Assembly: GCF_030161475.1 (NCBI RefSeq)
Contig: NZ_BSUG01000038.1
Location: forward strand, 1-46,685
Length of the DNA: 46,685 nucleotides
DNA from: Tetragenococcus halophilus subsp. flandriensis
GTDB taxonomy: Bacteria > Bacillota > Bacilli > Lactobacillales > Enterococcaceae
Direction of reading: 5' to 3'
Made by a program: the position numbers and the translations under genes. Within the stretch, counting starts at the first letter, position 1. Each line of letters opens with the position of its first letter. Of the stretch, positions 43,604 to 46,685 are shown one piece after another. The notes under the pieces were generated by a model. That model saw nothing but the letters and a program-made list of their open reading frames with translations, was not told the DNA's origin and made no database searches.

Positions 43604-45217
43604 ATGAAATTTGATCCATATATGTATCGTTATCCGTCACGACGTAACTTAGTGTTTGGAAAAAATGGCGTTGTCGCAAGTGCAAGTCCCTTAGCTTCAC
43701 AAACAGGTTTAGATATTCTGAAAAAAGGTGGTAATGCCATTGATGCAGCCGTGGCAACAGCGACCGCGTTAACGGTTGTCGAACCTTCAGGAAATGGTAT
43801 TGGCGGCGATTGTTTTGCCATTATCTGGTACGAAGGAAAAATTTATGGGATAAATGCCAGTGGATTTGCGCCAGAAAATATTTCTCGTGAAGAACTATTA
43901 GAAAAAGGCGAGGAGATTTCTTTATATGGCTTAGACTCTGTCACCGTTCCAGGAGCGCCCGGTGGTTAGGCTGCCTTATCGGAGCGTTTTGGAAATTTAT
44001 CTTTAAGTGAAACGGTTGAACCTGCTGCGACGATAGCAGAAGAAGGATTTCCTGTAGCGGCGAATGTCGCTGCTTTATGGAAAAGATATTATGGCATTTA
44101 TTCGGCTCAATTAGAAAAATATCCTGTTTTAAAAACTTGGTTTGATACTTACTGTCCTGATGGACGTCCGTTAAAAGCAGGAGAGCTGTTTAAAGCCCCC
44201 AATCACGCCAAAACCCTTCGTGAGATTGGCAGAACAAACGCCGAAAGTTTTTATAAAGGAGAAATTGCGGAGGCTATCGATGCTTTTTCCAGAGAAAATG
44301 GAGGCTATTTACGCAAAGAAGACCTAGCGAAATACCAACCCGAGTGGGTGAAACCTCTGTCGACAAATTATAAAGGTTATGATGTATGGCAATTGCCGCC
44401 TAATGGTATCGGTGTGATTGTTTTGATGGCACTAAATAACCTTGAACAAATGGAGTTGCAAGGAAAAGATGATGTGGAAACCTATCATGCACAAATTGAA
44501 GCTTTAAAATTAGCTTTTGAGGATGGATTAGAATTTATCGGCGATCCATTAGATGAAGGGCTCAATGTTGATTTAGAGCAGTTGCTTTCAAAAGAGTGGG
44601 CCAAAGAACGTACTTCACAAGTTACAGACGAGGCGATGGATCCAAAACCTGGGAAGTTGCCGTCAAGCGGCACTGTATATTTTAGCGTCGCTGATAAAGA
44701 TGGCAATATGGTTTCTTTCATCCAAAGTTGTTATACAGGTTTTGGCTCTGGTGCTGTTGTCCCTGATTACGGCATCAGCTTGCACAATCGTGGCAATCAG
44801 TTTTCTTTAAAGAAAGATCATCCGAATGAAATCAAGCCAGGAAAACGTCCTTATCATACGATTATTCCAGGTTTCTTATCACAAGATGGCAAAGCCGTCG
44901 GACCCTTTGGTGTGATGGGTGGGCCACTGCAGCCGCAAGCTCATATGCAAGTGGTAAGTAGTATGGTTGATTTTCATCTCAATCCACAAGAAGCCATAGA
45001 TGCGCCGCGTTGGCAATGGACAAGTGGAAAATCTGTTCAGCTCGAACCTTCTTTTCCTTTCCATATTGCCGAAGCGTTAAAACGACGAGGACATAATATT
45101 CAATTACTCAATGAAACAATTATGATTGGACGAGGGCAAATCATCTTACAACAAGACGACGGTGTCTATGTTGCCGCCACTGAAGGACGTACCGATGGGT
45201 ATATTGCTGTGTGGTGA
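43604..45217 (+). pseudogene. ggt: Gamma-glutamyltransferase with an internal amber codon
   Basis: One frame of 537 codons encodes a complete gamma-glutamyltranspeptidase, interrupted only at codon 122, where TAG (43967-43969) replaces the Trp expected in V-P-G-A-P-G-G-W-A-A-L. It shows G-G-N-A-I-D-A-A-V-A near the start, the autoprocessing and nucleophile Thr357 region (S-S-G-T-V-Y-F-S) and the C-terminal G-G-P-L-Q-P-Q-A-H. There is no signal peptide, so it is the cytoplasmic type. The single change TGG to TAG is recent, a sequencing error or read through. It follows the GltS-like carrier. Confidence 0.9.
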
Positions 45218-45261
45218 TTGCGTTGCAGAAAGCTTGAATTAGTAATTAACATATGCAGAAA

Positions 45262-45297
45262 TCGAAGAGGGAAACAATTTCTTTCTTCGGTTTTTTA
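45262..45297 (+). terminator. Terminator after ggt
   Basis: The outer arms CGAAGA/TCTTCG and inner GAAA/TTTC pair, followed by six T. It ends the carrier-ggt operon. Confidence 0.7.
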
Positions 45298-45323
45298 TAT
45301 TGGAAGTAACTTCCAATATAAAA
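45293..45323. repeat. Perfect 31-bp palindrome between convergent genes
   Basis: The arms TTTTATATTGGAAGT and ACTTCCAATATAAAA surround a single A. It may act as terminator hairpin for the minus-strand regulator gene. The inner GAAGT/ACTTC matches the 41869 palindrome. Confidence 0.75.
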
Positions 45324-45349
45324 TAAAATGGTTCGACTTAAAGCTTTCA

Positions 45350-46318
45350 TTAAGCACTTTTTCGAAAGTTTAGTGGGGTGGTGCCTACATATTTTTTAAA
45401 GGTACGGACAAAATAACTTGCATCTACATAACCCAAATCATCTGAAATTTCATTAATCGTTTTGTTAGTATCACGCAATTGTTGTTTAGCTCTACGAACT
45501 TTTAGTTTATTGTATACTTGCGTAAATGGCTCGCCAAATTCTTCTTTTATTAAACGACTGAGATAATTGGGACTTAGGTTGGTTAGTTCAGCTAGGTATT
45601 GTAGATCAACTGTTCTATTAGAATCATACATCGCATCGATAGCGGGTTGCAATTGTGAATTTTTTGCTTGATAAGAGAGATTAATTTTTTCTTGTTCTTC
45701 CGAAACAAGTTCTAATGTGGCGGAATTTGTTGGTTGAAATTCTTTAGAAGAAATCTGTATACTGTTACCTTCATGTTTTTGAACAGAGTATCCCTTTTTT
45801 ACGATTTCTGTCAAAATATATTTACTCAGCTGACCAATCATGTATGCTGCTTTATCCATGTCTTGGAAAGATAATTTGGGCAATTGTTCATAAGCTTTTT
45901 GGTGTTCTTTTTTGAACCATTGGATGAGTTCTTGGTCGTCTGCGTTTAAGACTTGCTCTAACTGATCTTGGTTTTCTTCCATTTGAACTTCTCCGGCCAT
46001 GATCGCTCCCATGTAATGGCCCTCAACCATAATTGGAATTGCAATATCAACAATATCAAAATGGCAACGGTAAATGAAAGGAGTCCCTTTACGAACAGCT
46101 TCTAATGCGCCTCTTGCGTCACACTTTTCGCAGTATTTGCTCAATTTAGGGTGTTGCCGAACAAGTTGACAAAATGGTTGAATCTGGTTATGTGTACTAA
46201 CAGGTTTGCCACGATAGTCAACTAAAATAATTGCTAATTGAGTTTCTATAGCGATAGCGTCTTGTAATTTTTCCCACTCACTTAAATCCAAGATACCTTC
46301 TAAATCCATTTGTTGCAT
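45350..46318 (-). CDS. PocR-domain AraC-family regulator
   Basis: A 322-residue regulator. Residues 5-170 form a PocR ligand-binding domain with cysteines in the pattern Y-C-E-K-C-D and Y-R-C-H, typical of sensors described for propanediol and glycerol. Residues 220-320 form the double helix-turn-helix AraC domain (L-S-P-N-Y-L-S-R-L-I-K-E-E-F, then Y-V-D-A-S-Y-F-V-R-T-F-K-K). GGGGGG and an 8-nt gap precede the ATG at 46318. No diol or glycerol genes are in view, so its targets are outside the window or it has another ligand. The IS30 element lies upstream. Confidence 0.88.
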   Translation of the reverse strand: MQQMDLEGILDLSEWEKLQDAIAIETQLAIILVDYRGKPVSTHNQIQPFCQLVRQHPKLSKYCEKCDARGALEAVRKGTPFIYRCHFDIVDIAIPIMVEGHYMGAIMAGEVQMEENQDQLEQVLNADDQELIQWFKKEHQKAYEQLPKLSFQDMDKAAYMIGQLSKYILTEIVKKGYSVQKHEGNSIQISSKEFQPTNSATLELVSEEQEKINLSYQAKNSQLQPAIDAMYDSNRTVDLQYLAELTNLSPNYLSRLIKEEFGEPFTQVYNKLKVRRAKQQLRDTNKTINEISDDLGYVDASYFVRTFKKYVGTTPLNFRKSA

Positions 46319-46446
46319 ATCTGTATCCCCCCGATCCCTTACCTCTTCAATCTATGTCGTCAATTAATAATCCAAAATTTCAAGTTTAAGTTAGCCACTT
46401 AGTAAAACTAAATTTCATGCGATATTTGACGGTTACTATCTGTGTA

Positions 46447-46555
46447 GTGAGGGCTTGATAATGAGCTGAGACATGATAGTCTTTTGACAAGCTGGCTTCA
46501 GCCAGCTCTACAGCTTTAAAATCATGTCGAAGGAGGCTCGTTGTCAAGCCCTCAC
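46447..46555. repeat. Long nested inverted repeat at the IS30 end
   Basis: GTGAGGGCTTGA (46447-46458) pairs with TCAAGCCCTCAC (46544-46555). Inside, GACATGAT pairs with ATCATGTC and AGCTGG with CCAGCT. It lies directly after the IS30 transposase stop, so the outer arms may belong to the IS end and its own terminator. Confidence 0.7.
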
Positions 46556-46559
46556 GGGT

Positions 46560-46685
46560 TTAAGCCACTTGCTTTTCTAATCGTAAGGCATTGACGAAAC
46601 ACTCATGAGGTGTTTTATAATCCAATATTTTTCTGGGATAATCGTTCATCCATTGTTGTATACGTAAGCATTGTGATTCTAAAAC
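46560..46685 (-). CDS. IS30-family transposase, C-terminal part (cut by window edge)
   Basis: The last 41 codons of a transposase on the minus strand are visible, ending Y-P-R-K-I-L-D-Y-K-T-P-H-E-C-F and then R-L-E-K-Q-V-A before TAA. The R-K-x-L-x-Y-K-T-P motif with the following E is the end of the IS30 catalytic core. The rest of the gene lies beyond the right edge, so its integrity cannot be judged. Confidence 0.85.
   Translation of the reverse strand, partial: VLESQCLRIQQWMNDYPRKILDYKTPHECFVNALRLEKQVA

Overview
The window looks like an Enterococcaceae genome segment, most likely Tetragenococcus. The support is low G+C, strong AGGAGG-type ribosome sites with several TTG starts, enterococcal-type gene families, and a choline-to-glycine-betaine module (gbsR/gbsA/gbsB) typical of a halotolerant lactic acid bacterium. 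The genus is an inference; the family-level placement is firmer.

Layout. 1-10 kb is a mosaic that looks plasmid-derived. It holds repeated metal/oxidative-stress cassettes (HMA-domain metallochaperone, P1B-type ATPase, Dps, a Crp/Fnr-type regulator), fragments of two glycolytic genes (a GAPDH and a class I fructose-bisphosphate aldolase), a small tyrosine recombinase, a tandem-repeat structured RNA candidate, a complete ISL3-family IS with perfect 8-bp target duplications, a collapsed ISL3-end palindrome and a dead IS110 transposase. 10-14.8 kb holds a broken GntR regulator, an ISLre2-family IS, mazEF, two orphan antitoxin-like RNAs, a GNAT acetyltransferase and a broken zeta-toxin-like gene. 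14.8-19.3 kb is the osmoprotection block: a lone glycine-betaine-type binding protein, the GbsR repressor, and the divergent gbsAB operon with an operator downstream of its promoter. 19.4-22.9 kb carries the remains of a ribokinase gene and a crtN-crtM-tetR operon for a C30 carotenoid with palindromic operators. 23.1-25.1 kb is a two-gene module resembling the Spr1630/Spr1629 toxin and XRE-ImmA antitoxin pair. 25.2-26.7 kb is an aromatic-acid-type MFS transporter behind a long leader with an intrinsic terminator. 26.9-28.3 kb holds an Fst/par-type type I toxin-antitoxin locus, an additional antitoxin RNA copy, a truncated peptidase E and a second GNAT gene. 28.4-32.1 kb is ribose utilisation (rbsK-rbsD-rbsU) and galM. 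32.5-37.5 kb has a DHA2-type drug exporter, an IS200-type element, a frameshifted fumarate-reductase-like flavoprotein and a VanZ-like gene. 37.5-41.8 kb is a beta-glucoside module (6-phospho-beta-glucosidase, PTS EIIBCA, divergent GntR). 41.8-46.3 kb has self-complementary tandem repeats, a GltS-like carrier, a gamma-glutamyltransferase gene with one internal amber codon, and a PocR-AraC regulator. The right edge cuts an IS30-family transposase.

How it fits together. Choline taken up elsewhere would be oxidised by GbsB and GbsA to glycine betaine under GbsR control. Sugar genes feed ribose, galactose/glucose anomers and beta-glucosides into glycolysis. The most unusual signals are RNA-level. 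The window has one Fst-type toxin gene whose adjacent antitoxin RNA has lost its promoter, while an RNA copy about 0.7 kb away keeps a promoter and a perfect 13-nt match to the toxin start region, and two further orphan copies exist. A second, unrelated RNA candidate has tandem 55-nt units with base-pair-preserving changes. The glycolytic fragments among the metal-stress genes suggest a decayed cassette that paired metal/oxidant defence with replacement glycolytic enzymes.
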